Source: Macrobrachium rosenbergii (lineage: Eukaryota > Arthropoda > Malacostraca > Decapoda > Palaemonidae). From it: a stretch of DNA of 64,000 nt. A program made the position numbers and the translations under genes. The stretch is from NCBI RefSeq assembly GCF_040412425.1, contig NC_089743.1, positions 84,883,971 to 84,947,970 of the forward strand. Direction: 5' to 3'. Shown here piece by piece: positions 38,957-51,365 of this stretch. The number at the start of each line of letters is the position of its first letter. Within the stretch, counting starts at the first letter, position 1. The notes below the pieces were generated by a model. It was given only the letters and a program-made list of their open reading frames with translations. It was not told where the DNA came from and made no database searches.

Positions 38957-40300
38957 CTCAAATTGGGCCTTTAGACTAGAAACAGTATTGGGTCATTAGA
39001 CTAGAAACAAAATTGGGTCTTTAGACTAGAAGCAAAATTGGGTCTTTAGACTAGAAACAAAATTGGTTCTTTAGACTAGAAACAAAATTGGGTCTTTAGA
39101 CTAGAAGCAAAATTGGGTCATTAGACTAGAAACAAAATTGGGTCTTTAGACTACAAACAAACTTGAGTCTTTTGACTAGAAGCAAAATTGGGTCTTTAGA
39201 CTAGAAACAAAATTGGGTCTTTAGACTAGAAACAAAACTGGGTCTTTAGACTAGAAACAAAATTGGGTCTTTAGACTAGAAACAAAATTGGGTCTTTAGA
39301 CTAGAAACAAAACTGGGTCTTTAGACTTGGGTCTTTAGACTAGAAACAAAACTGGGTCTTTAGACTAGAAAAAAATTGGGTCTTTAGACTAGAAACAAAA
39401 TTGGGTCTTTAGACTAGAAACAAAACTGGGTCTTTAGACTAGAAACAAAACTGGGTCTTTAGACTAGAAACAAAATTGGGTCTTTAGACTAGAAACAAAA
39501 CTGGGTCTTTAGACTAGAAACAAAACTGGGTCTTTAGACTAGAAACAAAATTGGTTCTTTAGACTAGAAACAAAATTGGGTTTTTAGACTAGAAACAAAA
39601 TTGGGTCTTTAGACCAGAAACAAAATTGGGTCTTTAGACTAGAAACAAAATTGGGTCTTTAGACTAGAAACAAAATTGGGTCTTTAGACTAGAAACAAAC
39701 TTGAGTCTTTTGACTAGAAACAAAATTGGGTCTGTAGACTAGAAACAAAATTGGGTCTGTAGACTAGAAACAAAATTGGGTCTTTAGACTAGAAACAAAA
39801 TTGGTTCTTTAGACTAGAAACAAAATTGGGTCTTTAGACTACAAACAAACTGAGTCTTTAGACTAGAAACAAAATTGGTTCTTTAGACTAGAAACAAACT
39901 TGGTTCTTTAGACTAGAAACAAAATTGGGTCTTTAGACTAGAAACAAAATTGGTTCTTTAGACTAGAAACAAAATTGGGTCTTTAGACTAGAAACAAAAT
40001 TGGTTCTTTAGACTAGAAACAAAATTGGTTCTTTAGACTAGAAACAAAATTGGGTCTTTAGACTACAAACAAACTTGAGTCTTTTGACTAGAAGCAAAAT
40101 TGGGTCTTTAGACTAGAAACAAACTTGGGTCTTTAGACTAGAAACAAGATTGGGTCTGTAGACTAGAAACAAAATTGGTTCTTTAGACTAGAAACAAAAT
40201 TGGGTCTGTAGACTAGAAACAAAATTGGGTCTGTAGACTAGAAACAAAATTGGGTCTGTAGACTAGAAACAAAATTGGGTCTGTAGACAAGAAACAAATC
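38957..40300. repeat. 25-bp minisatellite, about 53 copies
   Basis: Unit GGGTCTTTAGACTAGAAACA, AAATT. Variants at fixed sites (TTGG for GGG, GTAGAC for TTAGAC, AACTTGAGTCTTTTGAC, AAGC for AAAC) recur in blocks, which indicates block duplication. It ends sharply at about 40300. No spacers differ between units, so it is not a CRISPR array. Confidence 0.97.
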
Positions 40301-40750
40301 ACTAGATTTCAAGAGAGATAGCAGCGTAACTTTTGGGGAGAAGGGCCTTTTGGTGGAGGATTCCTCAACCTTGGCGGAGATTTGAGGTCTCCGAAGGGGC
40401 CTGGTGCTGATAAATTAATTACAGATAATTTTCTTCTCTCGGTTGCTGTAATTTATTTCATACAACCAGTTTTAAAATAAATTTCAACATTCGTTATTAT
40501 ATTGTCAAATTTTTTAAAGCGTCTATTCTTCGTTTACTGACTTACTTTTAAATGTCTGGAGAATCTCTCGTTATCTAGCGCTCCTAATTCAATATGGGTT
40601 GTTATCAAAGGATTTTATTCTTCCAATAAACTGATGTCATGGCCAAGTTTCACCGTGAAATTAAATCCAACGTTTAATTAAATTTTTTTTCCCCCGATAA
40701 GTGGATTCTACTGACAGTGAAAATGAAACTGCAATGCTAATTTCGGAGTT
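40301..40750. other. No gene found between two tandem arrays
   Basis: AT-rich DNA with no supported exon. Confidence 0.45.
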
Positions 40751-40995
40751 ATGCTCAGTTTTAACAAATCCAATACTATGTCTAAAAATTAAATATACTC
40801 GGTTTTAACAAATCCAATACTATGTCTAAAAATTAAATATACTCGGTTTTAACAAATCCAATACTATGTCTAAAAATTAAATAGGTCGGTTTTAACAAAG
40901 TTCCAATACCATGTCTAAAAATTAAATAATGTTTTAACAACTCAATACTTTTGAAAATTAAATATATTCAGTTTTAACAAATCCGATTGTCTAAA
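40751..40995. repeat. 44-bp minisatellite, about 5 copies
   Basis: Unit GTTTTAACAAATCCAATACT, ATGTCTAAAAATTAAATATA, CTCG. Starts at 40758, 40802 and 40846 give the 44-bp period; later copies are shortened. Confidence 0.9.
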
Positions 40996-41214
40996 AATTA
41001 AAATCTCTTCAAGTGGGAAATATCTGTATAAAAAACAAATAAACTTTCATGTGAAAAAAGCACCTATATCTCAAATACAAAGGTCTGTTATAGATTTCTT
41101 CAATGAACTCAGATTATCACGAAGAATGATTACTCAAAACAAAAAAAAAAAAGCAAAACAACCAGCCTTTAAAGGTGTCTTGATTAAAAGATGTTGTTAA
41201 GAGTCTACAACACA

Positions 41215-41219
<5 letters not shown>

Positions 41220-41292
<73 letters not shown>

Positions 41293-41349
41293 CTTTATAT
41301 ATAAATTTTATATATCTATATATATCTATCTACTGTATACATATAAACA

Positions 41350-41425
<76 letters not shown>

Positions 41426-41550
41426 ATACATATTATACTTTATATATATATATATATGTACGTTAATATTAATAAATATCGTTCTCCTAATGAAAATATA
41501 TACATATATTTATATACATATACATATACATACCTTTGTCAGGAATTTTC

Positions 41551-41590
<40 letters not shown>
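41220..41590. repeat. (TA)n-rich block
   Basis: TA runs at 41220-41285, 41353-41420 and 41555-41588, separated by TA-like imperfect sequence. Confidence 0.9.
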
Positions 41591-41591
<1 letters not shown>

Positions 41592-42204
41592 CTTGCTTAG
41601 TAAGTTAATGGCCATATTTTAACCTTGCTCCTAATGAAAATGTGGACCTACTGAAAAATCATCATAAGGTTTTACCATAGATTTACAAGTGTACTTAAGC
41701 AAATAAATAAAAAGAGTCGAATAAACGAAAGCTGACCCAGATCTATCTTATCTTTAACGCCAAGCGATATCGCCAAAATGCTCATCCAGCTTCAGTCGTT
41801 ATCGCCTGCTACTAGGGTAAATGGATTTGTGACAACGATCGAACTGCGTTATATCACCGTCATTACATAACGCGTGACTTACGTAATTACTAGTCATTTC
41901 CGGGAGGGAGAATGGATTGCTTAGCGATCATTATGTGATTTGCGTGGATTTGACATGATTTATGATGTTCTAAAGCCCTAAACCCAATGTTTTCTTTGAC
42001 GTCATTTGTCATCTATAGTCTCGTGAAGTATTAGACAGATAGACATACTGTTATGAATATTTTATGGTTCTTCTGTAAACGATAAAGTCAGTCTTATAAA
42101 ACGAAGGTTTAATACCAGCCGTAATTGTTTTTCGCCATCGGTCGACCATCTTGTAAATGATGATTGAAACCATATTGCACTAATCAGCTGCCAATGAGAC
42201 TTTT

Positions 42205-42251
<47 letters not shown>

Positions 42252-43590
42252 AATAGCCATGGCCCTTGTAGGACTACGATTAAGGGAAGCCGAGGGAACG
42301 GTGACGCTATGCGCAGAAGAGACTTAATTCGAACTGTGCATCAAGGCAGAACTTTAGACTCACTTTGGGTGACGAGTCAATCATTTTATTGATAGAGCGA
42401 GACTTACAAGATTAAATAAGTTACAAATGTTATCTATACAATCGAATATCGAGAGAAGAAAGACAGCGATACACGTTTTTCTTAAGAAAACAAAAGATCA
42501 AAATGAGCTCATGTACTGAGATTATCGGATGTGAGGAAAAACCTTTTAGAGGTCTTAGAAGTGCCATAAAAATGTTGTCCTTGAGGTTAGGACGTCCAGA
42601 TTTCTGTAAATAATAGCTTTTGACAAGTTCCTAGTTATGCCTGAAGTAGATATGAATTTGATAAGGAAAAACTGGAGAAGGTAGGTTTCCGTTAAAAAGG
42701 CAGAAACGCCCTGTCATGAAAGAGTTACACTTAAACTGGAGTGCCGTTGTAACGAGTTGATATTACCTCTTATGCTTTAATTGTAATTTCTGGCCATGGA
42801 GAGAATTCTGAGGAGATTGAAAATTGGAAGGAATTAAAAAAATATATAGTATTAAAGAGACAATAAACGTAAAAAATACATGCAAAGGTGGAATAGAACG
42901 CGCAAGGGAGCCGTTTCAAAGCCAAACCCCGAGCTACCACTACCACTACTACTAGAGAATTTTTCAGGTTCACAGAAAATTTGAAGACGATTTTTTTTAA
43001 AACGTTGTCAGGGTTATATGGAATCTGTCAGCTTCCTCTTTACACACACAAAAAACAAGGTCTACAGATGGGTCTGCTCCTTTGATCGATGGGCGACCCT
43101 GTCGTCTCATCTGACCGATGGGATTGTGCCATCAACACCGACTGACGGAACGGCCCCAGAAGGGGACGACTTTCGTAACGATTACATAGAATTCGTCTGA
43201 TGCAAAAAAAGTTTCATGGGGAGAAAGAATTACATTTTCCCTCGAAAGTCAGTTGAAAGGATCGAATGTAACCGAGACGTAATCTATTTGCAAGAAATCT
43301 CCGGAGTCTCACCTTTTATGATAATTATAGAATATAAGGAAGAATTAGGCAAAAGTAAAGTGCTAACTATAGTAAATCATTTAAACCTCATACATAAACA
43401 TATTAACAACACACTTTATCATATTCAAATAAAATTATCTCTGGAGCCCGACATTTTATGATAATTATAGAATATTAGGAAGAATTGGGCAAACGTAAAA
43501 GGCTAACTATATAAATCATTTAAACCTCATGCATAAACATATTAACAACACTTTACCATATTCAGATAAAATATGCTTATAAGCCCCCAT
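41591..43590. other. No gene assigned; one (GA)n run
   Basis: GA run at 42208-42248. A plus-strand open stretch at 43018-43200 ends GDDFRNDYIEFV but has no convincing splice context. A 115-bp block around 43300-43440 is duplicated at 43445-43570 (CATTTAAACCTCATACATAA and relatives). Confidence 0.45.
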
Positions 43591-43598
43591 ATTAGAAT

Positions 43599-44413
43599 CG
43601 GTCCCGGACGATTCATCGAAAGACAATTGGTCCATTGATGATTGGTCTAAAATCAATTGGTCCAACAGGATTATTGGTCCAAATCAATTGATCAATGGGA
43701 TTATTGGTCCAACAGCATTATTGGTCTAAATCCCATTGATCAATGGGACAATTTGTCCATTAAATTTTGACCTTTGTAACACTTCCAAGTGACCTGGAAT
43801 TTGCAATTGCGATATGAAAAGCAAGATCATCATACTTGGATGGATGTACCCACTATAGAATTGCCTACCTTATTAGTCAAAAGGTCAAACTATTTATGTT
43901 AAAAAGGTTGAAAACAAATAAAACTGCCATTTCATTACTTTTTATTCAGAAAAAAAATCTAATTGTTTTACTTTAGTGATATAAACTGTAATACAAATAT
44001 CCATTAACTGAAAGTTTTTCTTTTCCTCTTTCGGAAAGTACCGTGTCACATACAGTAGGCTCCAATGCAATGCGTTTACTAAATGTTTTTGAAAATAACA
44101 CAGCATGTACATATACCTATAGGACGTCTAAATACTGTTTGTTTACATGAACAAAGTATTTCCTTTGATGTTAACAAGTCTACTTGGCAATATAGAAAGA
44201 TCGTTTCATTATTATGCTATTGTTTCATTATCGTGCTATGGTAACAGAAACCAAGAAGGGAAATTTCACTTGTGGACTAATTTTCATTAAATAAACATTG
44301 GACCAATAATTCCTTTGGATCAATTGGCATTGGACCAATAATCCCGTTGGACCAATTGATTTTGGACCAATCGTCTTCGGACGAATCGTCATTGGACCAA
44401 TCGTACCCAACCC
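43599..44413. mobile_element. 815-bp DNA transposon with repeated ATTGGTCCAA ends
   Basis: Flanked by a perfect 8-bp target duplication ATTAGAAT at 43591-43598 and 44414-44421. Both ends are built of inverted arrays of ATTGGTCCAA-like units (left to about 43770, right from about 44275). The middle is AT-rich with no transposase. The 8-bp duplication fits a non-autonomous hAT-type element; the family is my inference. Confidence 0.75.
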
Positions 44414-44421
44414 ATTAGAAT

Positions 44422-45468
44422 GTATCTAAAGACCATTTACTTTTTTAAAAATGGATAAAAAACCTGACAACGTTACCGAAAGACTAAAAGACAAAATATT
44501 GAAATAAAAACAGCAGCAATTAATCACATAGGGAGGAGTCTGAATATCCTTTACAGGTCATCAGGAATGCAACAGAGCACTTTATAAAGACTGGTGTCCT
44601 TAGGGTCCTGCCAAATTTTGCAGTAGTAAGCAGTTGTTATGGAACTGTAGCAATAACCTACTGAACCGTAAAAAGAGTGAATTATTCGAGACTGTTTTAG
44701 CGAATCAGTCGAAAATTAGCTTACCCAATTGTTTTGAGGGTTACTAAGATCAGTGAAAGGAGGAAACTACAGTTGAATTGAGTAAAAGCAGTACTATCAC
44801 TAACCCAACAATTCTTTTATTGGCAACAGAGAATTTTCCTTAAGGAAGTCTATTGCTAAGACATTTTTCGTTTTATCATTGTGATTGAAAAGTTTTTTTT
44901 CCATTTGTTCTGTTTTACGTGGAATATCATTCCACTTTTGACTCACCCCAATTACACAAGGTATCTCATGACCACAATGTATTATCTTAATAACCGTTCA
45001 AAAAGTAGCACCAGTAGCAATAGTGACTTACACCTTATCCCCAAGAACACTAACAATCATAAGAAATAGTCTGAGCAACAGCCACAGCGTGGACGCCACA
45101 GGCAAAACAGCCTCGCAACGAAATGCGCTGCCTCTCGATTTGGAACGTTCTAAATCCCATCAGACAGGAAATATAAAAAATTAAATAGACCAGTAAAAAC
45201 GAAATCATTAAACGAAAACTGTTTGGGACTATTCAGTTCAGTGGCTGCTACTTTCCCGTTTCGCTTCCACCTACGGGAATAATGTTCTTGTTTGCGCGCT
45301 TTTCCTGACTTCTCCCATACGTCTACTTCTCTAAAGAGACGGGAGGTTCTATCGCTTCCTTTGGATCTGAGTGTCGCCTTTTCTTTATTTCCTTTTATTT
45401 TCGAAGTCTGATCGTAAAGGTATCATGCTGCAAGTTCACATGGCTTCTGTTATTAAAACAAATTCGGA

Positions 45469-45470
<2 letters not shown>
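44422..45470. other. No gene found
   Basis: AT-rich, no supported exon and no clear repeat. Confidence 0.45.
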
Positions 45471-45546
<76 letters not shown>

Positions 45547-45962
45547 TATATACATGCATATATATTATATATATATATATTATATATTATATATATACAT
45601 ATATATATTTATATATTAAATAAATGGAATGGAACATGTGTATATATTAAATCCAGTGTGTATATACATATATATATATGATTTGAGTCTCTGTGTTCAA
45701 ATAAATGGAATGGAAGAAGTGTTTCTATTAAGTGAAAAGCCTCAGTGGTATTGTGGTATTAGACATTTTTTTCTCTGAGTCTCCGCCAAGGTTCAGGAAG
45801 TTTTATATATAAGTCAATCTACTATTCAGCAGTTAGAAGAGTTCATGGATGAATGTGGTATTAGCTATTTTTTTCTCTGGAGCCACCCAATTTTTAGTAT
45901 ACATACATACATATATATAAATATATATGTGTATATATACACATACATACATACACACATAT

Positions 45963-46032
<70 letters not shown>
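45471..46032. repeat. (TA)n arrays around a short duplicated segment
   Basis: TA runs at 45471-45543 and 45970-46032. Between them, AAATAAATGGAATGGAA and GTGGTATTAG with a CTTTTTTTCTCTG-like block each occur twice. Confidence 0.85.
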
Positions 46033-46038
<6 letters not shown>

Positions 46039-46047
46039 TAGTAATCA

Positions 46048-47652
46048 TGGATAAAGAATTGTATATATCAAAAATAAAGAATTGTTAATTGACAATAATG
46101 CTTATCTAAAACTAAAAAAGTACCCCTTAGAAGAAGTAATAAAATCTTTCAACAGTAAATTAAAATAATCCTAAAAAACAACCAAGGTCTCATAAATCAG
46201 TTTTTAATGAATTCACCTTCCATGCCGTATCTATACGGGCTGGTAAAAACACGAAAAAAATAACCCTACGAGACAAATAATTAGTTCTGTTGGTACCGTA
46301 ACTTCTAAGCTTTCAAAATATCTAACAAAATTGTCACCATTGCTGGGAACTATTTCTGGTAGCCATCTTATCAATTCATTAGATCTGACTGACAAAATCA
46401 ATGGTATTACAATCAATCCAGATTCACAGTTAATAAGTCTTGATGTATGTTCCTTATTCACTAAAGTACCCACTGATTCAGTATTGGAATAGCTTAAAGA
46501 TGAATTGCATAAACCTGATTTGCCATTAACAATTAGCCAGGACATAGAATTAATAAGATTATGCATGTGTGATTGGAAATTTATTTTCAACGGGGAATTT
46601 TTTAAACAAAAATTTGGTATGGCAATGGGAAACCCACTTTCACCTGTTTTTTAAATTTATGAATTAAATTTCTTGAACGCCTTTACATACCAAAGATTTT
46701 CCATTTTCCTGTAACATGGTACCGTTATGCTAATGAAATTTTAGCCATCATACCCAAAGATTTGGATGTAAATAATATACTGGCTCAACTAAATGATCAC
46801 GTCCCTTCTATTAACTTTACATTCGAGTTAGAGAAAGATAAATGTTTAACTTTTTTTGGACATTTATATTAAAAGGGAACCTTCTAATTGTAAATATAGT
46901 ATTTTTAATGAAAAGACAAATAATCTGACATATGTACACTATTATTCAGGCATCATATAAATATAAAAATCTCAGTTTTTTCATCAATGTTTCTTCGAGC
47001 CTTGCGAATTGTCAGTCCTGAGTTTTTAGATCAAGAATTCATAAACATCAGAAAAATAGTTAGAGATCTGTGCCATCCAGCCCACATTATGGATATTTGT
47101 TACAAAAAAGCTATAAACATCTCCTATGAAAAATCGGAAAGAAAAAAAGAAGTATCCTCAAACACCCTTTGTTTGCCACATTTTATTGGATTTGAAGCTG
47201 TAAAACCTTTTTTAAAATTGTTTAATATAAATGTATCCTTCACATATTAACAATATAAAAAAATGCCTATAAAAAATAGCCTCCGAAAAGATAGCAATAT
47301 TATATACAAAGTTCCAGTTATGGATTGTGATTTATTCTACTTAGGTTAGACCAGTAAAGAATTAAATACCAGAATAAAACAACACAAATATTCAGTAAGA
47401 ACAGGTCAGACTAATAATGCTCTATTTTTGCATCTAAGTGAAAAGTCCCACAGAATAAACTGGACGCAAAGCAATGTAATATTACGATGTAATGAAACTA
47501 TTTCCAGAACCTTGTTGGAATCCGTTTCGATTCAGTTGACCTGGCAGAGGAACCTAAATATAAGCCAAGGATTATTTTCCTTTGACCCTGTAATAAAACA
47601 TAGGTTCCAGAAGGATTTGAAAGACAAAATAAAGAGGACTACCAATTGGTAG
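46048..47652 (+). mobile_element. Decayed Penelope-like retroelement (RT plus GIY-YIG)
   Basis: Fragments in shifting frames follow the order of a Penelope-like element. There is an N-terminal stretch (about 46050-46150), then ISSVGTVTSKLSKYLTKLSP, then LISLDVCSLFTKVP (motif A, about 46430-46472) and FGMAMGNPLSPVF (motif B, near 46620-46650). WYRYANEIL (about 46720) stands where motif C has two Asp; they are Asn and Glu here. Then come FLRALRIVSPEFLDQEF (from 46987) and a GIY-YIG endonuclease region with IIYKVPVMDCDLFYLG, a stop, then LNTRIKQHKYSVRTG (about 47298-47410). Several stops and frameshifts make it inactive. It sits between two (TA)n arrays. Confidence 0.85.
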
Positions 47653-47891
47653 ATTTCGATGTTAATCCGTCGACAGGTGTGTGACCTCCCAACCCTTTTG
47701 TGTTCCCTTAGGACTTATACCCACCATACATATATGCCCTTGTCTCTGTATACCTTTAGTTACAGTGACATGTCTTGTTAATAAGATGAAAGTACTTAGC
47801 ATCTCAATTGTTTCACTTTCCTTAGTGGTTGTAACTTTGTTCGTATATTCATCACGTTTTTTTATCTGATTAAAACCAAACATACTTATAA

Positions 47892-47952
<61 letters not shown>

Positions 47953-48010
47953 TTGTGTATACATATAACTGAATCACGAAAATATGGAACGTGATAAATA
48001 TATAAATAAA
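47653..48010. repeat. Retroelement flank and (TA)n array
   Basis: About 240 bp after the Penelope-like stop, probably its 3' flank, then TA run 47894-47946. Confidence 0.6.
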
Positions 48011-48151
48011 GACAAAATCCATGAAAGAAAGAGAAACAATGGAGTGCTGCAAGGCCTTTGACTTACAGTCCTTTACTTAGCTAAGTAAAGGACTATAAGT
48101 CGAAAGGCCTTGCAGCACTCCATTGTTTCTCTTGCCTTTATGAATTTTGTC
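48011..48151. mobile_element. Near-perfect 141-bp palindrome between two (TA)n arrays
   Basis: Arms 48011-48080 and 48081-48151 pair almost throughout (GACAAAATCCATGAAAG to TTTACTTAG, then CTAAGTAAAG to GAATTTTGTC) with no loop. (TA)n arrays lie at 47894-47946 and 48172-48222. Confidence 0.8.
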
Positions 48152-48159
48152 TTATATAT

Positions 48160-48171
<12 letters not shown>

Positions 48172-48222
<51 letters not shown>
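48172..48222. repeat. (TA)n microsatellite
   Basis: Right flank of the palindrome at 48011-48151. Confidence 0.95.
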
Positions 48223-48227
<5 letters not shown>

Positions 48228-48432
48228 AATGGAAAGCCATGGAGATCTTATATTTACTGTAGACATACAATGCTTTAGACCTCTCCACCCCTTAAAGTAA
48301 AGGACGGTTATGGGAGACAAAGAATGGAGGCAGGAAGAGAGTTCCAAAGTTCTTAGTTGAGGTTTTAAAACAGTCGTTGAATCGTGTCATACGAGGTTCA
48401 CGAAACGAATGCAAGACGAGGTTTCCTCATTT

Positions 48433-48436
<4 letters not shown>

Positions 48437-48473
<37 letters not shown>
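48437..48473. repeat. (AAT)n microsatellite
   Basis: Short AAT run upstream of the LINE fragment at 48920. Confidence 0.9.
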
Positions 48474-48474
<1 letters not shown>

Positions 48475-48919
48475 TAAAGGGATAAAGCTACCAGACAGGA
48501 ATAGCATCAAACACATATAAGACAGGATACTTATAATGGAAAGAGGATAAAACGCCAAGAGAGGACGGACACAATTAGGAAAGAACATATTCAAAACTCG
48601 GAAACATGACGAAAGGCCATTTTCTATTTACCAGTAATCAGATACAGCGCAGGAGTAGTTTCGGCTGAACTCCGCAGCAGACCTGAAAACTAGAAAACAC
48701 GTGACAATACACAAATACACCCAATAGCAATTCATATTGGAAGTGGGGAAGGCTACTAAGCATGAAATGCGTCAAATCAGAAGTCCATGGGGCAATATCT
48801 GAAAACCAGTGAAGACGAGTGTTAAGTGTTCTGTAAAAACAGACGACGACCCACAAATATACAGAGACAGGAGAATGAAAACATGTTTGGCACAACAAAC
48901 CAGTACATGAGACAGAAAA

Positions 48920-49345
48920 AGTTGGTCATCCTGAAACCTGGCAACGTCGTTCAAGAAGAACCTAAGGAATGCCAGCCAAGATCACTAAGAACCAGATATT
49001 CCTGAAAGAGCAATGGATGGAAATAAGATCTCACCCATATGCAGGAAGTGCAAAATGAAAGACGAGACCATAAGCCACCCAGCAAATAATGCCCGGCACT
49101 TGCACAGAACCAGTACAAAAAGAGGCATGATTCAGTAGCAAAAAGCCCTCCACTGGAGCCTGTGCAAGAAACACCAGCTAGCTTGCAGTAATAAGTGGTA
49201 CGAAATAACCAACCTGAGGGAATAATAGAAAACGATCAAGCAAAGATCATCTGGGACTATGGTACCAAAACAGATAAGGGTGATACGTGCCAACAGACCA
49301 GAAGTGACGTTGACTGACAAAATCAATAAGTAATAATGATGTCGC
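48920..49345 (+). mobile_element. Fragment of a non-LTR retrotransposon
   Basis: With stops and shifts it reads CRKCKMKDETISH, then KALHWSLCKKHQLACSNKWY, and then a decayed W-D-x-x-x-x-x-D ... NRPEVTLTDK-like stretch. This is the Cys/His motif and the endonuclease-like end of one LINE group. Not functional. Confidence 0.6.
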
Positions 49346-49723
49346 AATACCATAATAATGAATAAAAATAAAATGAATATTAAGACCTTCGAAATAAGAA
49401 ATGGATGCCAGTGGAAATTTACCCATAATCATATGAACACTAGGCAACCCCGAGATCCCTGATAAGGAATCTGGAAAAACACGATAAGTAGCTCCAGGAC
49501 TCATGCAGAAAAGTGTGCTACTAGAAACAGCTCTCATGAGAAAAGCGATGGATATCAGGATATAGGATGCAATATACCCAATACTATAATAATATAGTCG
49601 AATAGGATGACTGTGATAAAAAAAAAGAAATAGAAAAGAAAAAAATAATAATAATAATTTCATCTTTGAATGGATCACATTCAATTTATATATATACATA
49701 ATTAAAATGCAAATTTTAAATCC

Positions 49724-49816
<93 letters not shown>

Positions 49817-50149
49817 GAACTATTTGATTAAAAAACGAATTTTTAATTCATATCTATATACGAACTACTTAAATAAAAAGCGAATTTTGATATCTCGTAC
49901 CCGATTTGGAAATCTTCATAACCTGTCTCATAGGCATGACTTCTCTATTTATTCATGAGTCATACATGAAACCTCTTTTTTTTCTCTTCCTTCACAATTC
50001 AGTACATGTCTAAGAGTTCGGTAGTTGTTTTTGATTAACTCTTTCTCCGTCTCTGCAAGACTCGTTGATGACGGTATGACAATGGCGTGACGCTTGGTTG
50101 ATGAGGCTACCAAATTAATTCGTATGCCTGATTGCTGTTTATCACTTGG
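49346..50149. other. No gene found; (TA)n array inside
   Basis: TA run at about 49727-49812 and a direct repeat of AACTAYTT-AAATAAAAARCG (near 49818 and 49863). No exon. Confidence 0.5.
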
Positions 50150-50340
50150 CTCCGAGAGGTTCAGTAGGAGAATAGGTACAACTGCACCAGGACTCGGGCT
50201 GGGGAGTTAAACAGTGGGCGACGCACTGGCCACGTGTCATAGGCTTTGGGACCTGTCCCCACTGGCTGTCGGCCTAACAAACAGATCAGCGCCTGCCCTA
50301 TGAGCCTACAGAGTCCCAAGAGGACTTTAATTTTAACTTT
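50150..50340. mobile_element. Dispersed repeat, copy 2
   Basis: Same order of blocks as 33606-33804 (GAGAGGTTCAGTAGGAGAAT to GGACTTTAATTTTAAC) with scattered changes and short deletions. Confidence 0.7.
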
Positions 50341-50437
50341 ATGCACTACACTTATCTATGCCCTCTTAAGCGGACAATTCGCTTGTTGGCCTGCTAACTT
50401 TCTCCGTTGCCAGTCAAAGCAGATAATGGGATCATTA

Positions 50438-51010
50438 TAGAATATAGAATTTAGGCCAAAGGCCAAGCGCTGGGACCTATGATGTCATTCAGCGCTGAAA
50501 TGCAAATTGAGAGTAGACTGCTGTATACCTTAGTTTAACCAGACCACTGAACTGATCAACAGCTCTCCTAGGGCTGGCCCGAAGGATTAGATTTATTTTA
50601 CGTGGCTAAGAACCAATTGGTTACCTAGCAACGAGACCTACAATTTATTGTGGAATCCGAACCACATTAAAGCGAGAAATGAATTTCTATCACCAGAAAT
50701 AAATTCCTCTTATTCTTCATTGGCCGGTCGGAGATTCGAACTCGCGGCCAGCAGAGTGCTAGCTGAGAACGGAACCCACTCTCCCAATGAGGAACTTGAT
50801 TATGTAGAAAGGTTTGAAAAAACCTTGTTGCTCTATGAATCAATAGTTAGAGGAGGCTGGAAAGTTAGATAGAAGAAAAAGAATAAACACGGAGGTACAG
50901 TAAAAGGAAAGAAAGGGTTTGCAGCTGGGGGTCAGGCGCTAGAAAAGTACCTTAAGTATGGCTACAATTACTGCATGAGACGCACTGACGCTTCCACCAA
51001 CGGGGAATAG
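50438..51010 (+). mobile_element. Dispersed repeat carrying a nested SINE
   Basis: The outer element starts AATTTAGGCCAAAGGCCAAG and resumes at about 50805 with GTAGAAAGGTTTGAAAA, running to a GCACTGACG-like end near 50990. Between them sits a minus-strand copy of the tRNA-derived SINE (50524-50805). Related outer-element copies lie at 55823-56040 and 61970-62293. Confidence 0.7.
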
Positions 51011-51118
51011 AACATTATGACATACTTTTTACTCAAGGCCAAACATGGGGTTCGTTGTCTTTCTTTTCTTGATATTGCATTGTATAGATATAATTTATAA
51101 CTTGATTAATCTCATATG

Positions 51119-51365
51119 TCCGGCTTGAATTTTCCCGAGATGCAAACAAGTACCGAGACCTTTCCCTGAAAAAAAGCGGGCGCCATATCTTAAAAACTAA
51201 CCGTAGAGTTTTCTTGAAAATAATCTCATTATGTTTCCCACACCCAAATCTTAATAAAGAAACTGCAATCTAACCTAACCTACCTAACCTAACCTAGGGG
51301 CATGGCAAAAAAAAACCGGGGCTTGGTGCAATACTAACATACATTTCAGGTATTTGCGACCGGCT
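51119..51365 (+). mobile_element. Dispersed repeat with internal CCTAACC tract, copy 2
   Basis: Same blocks as 5588-5870, including TTATGTTTCCCACACCCAAA and GGGGCATGGCAAAAAAAAACC around a shorter CCTAACC tract. Confidence 0.75.

Noticed and set aside
38957..40300. Possible CRISPR array
   Set aside because: Units are head-to-tail with no unique spacers, and the genome is eukaryotic.
43018..43200. Plus-strand open frame ending GDDFRNDYIEFV
   Set aside because: Composition looks protein-like, but there is no good acceptor, no recognised family and no neighbouring exon.
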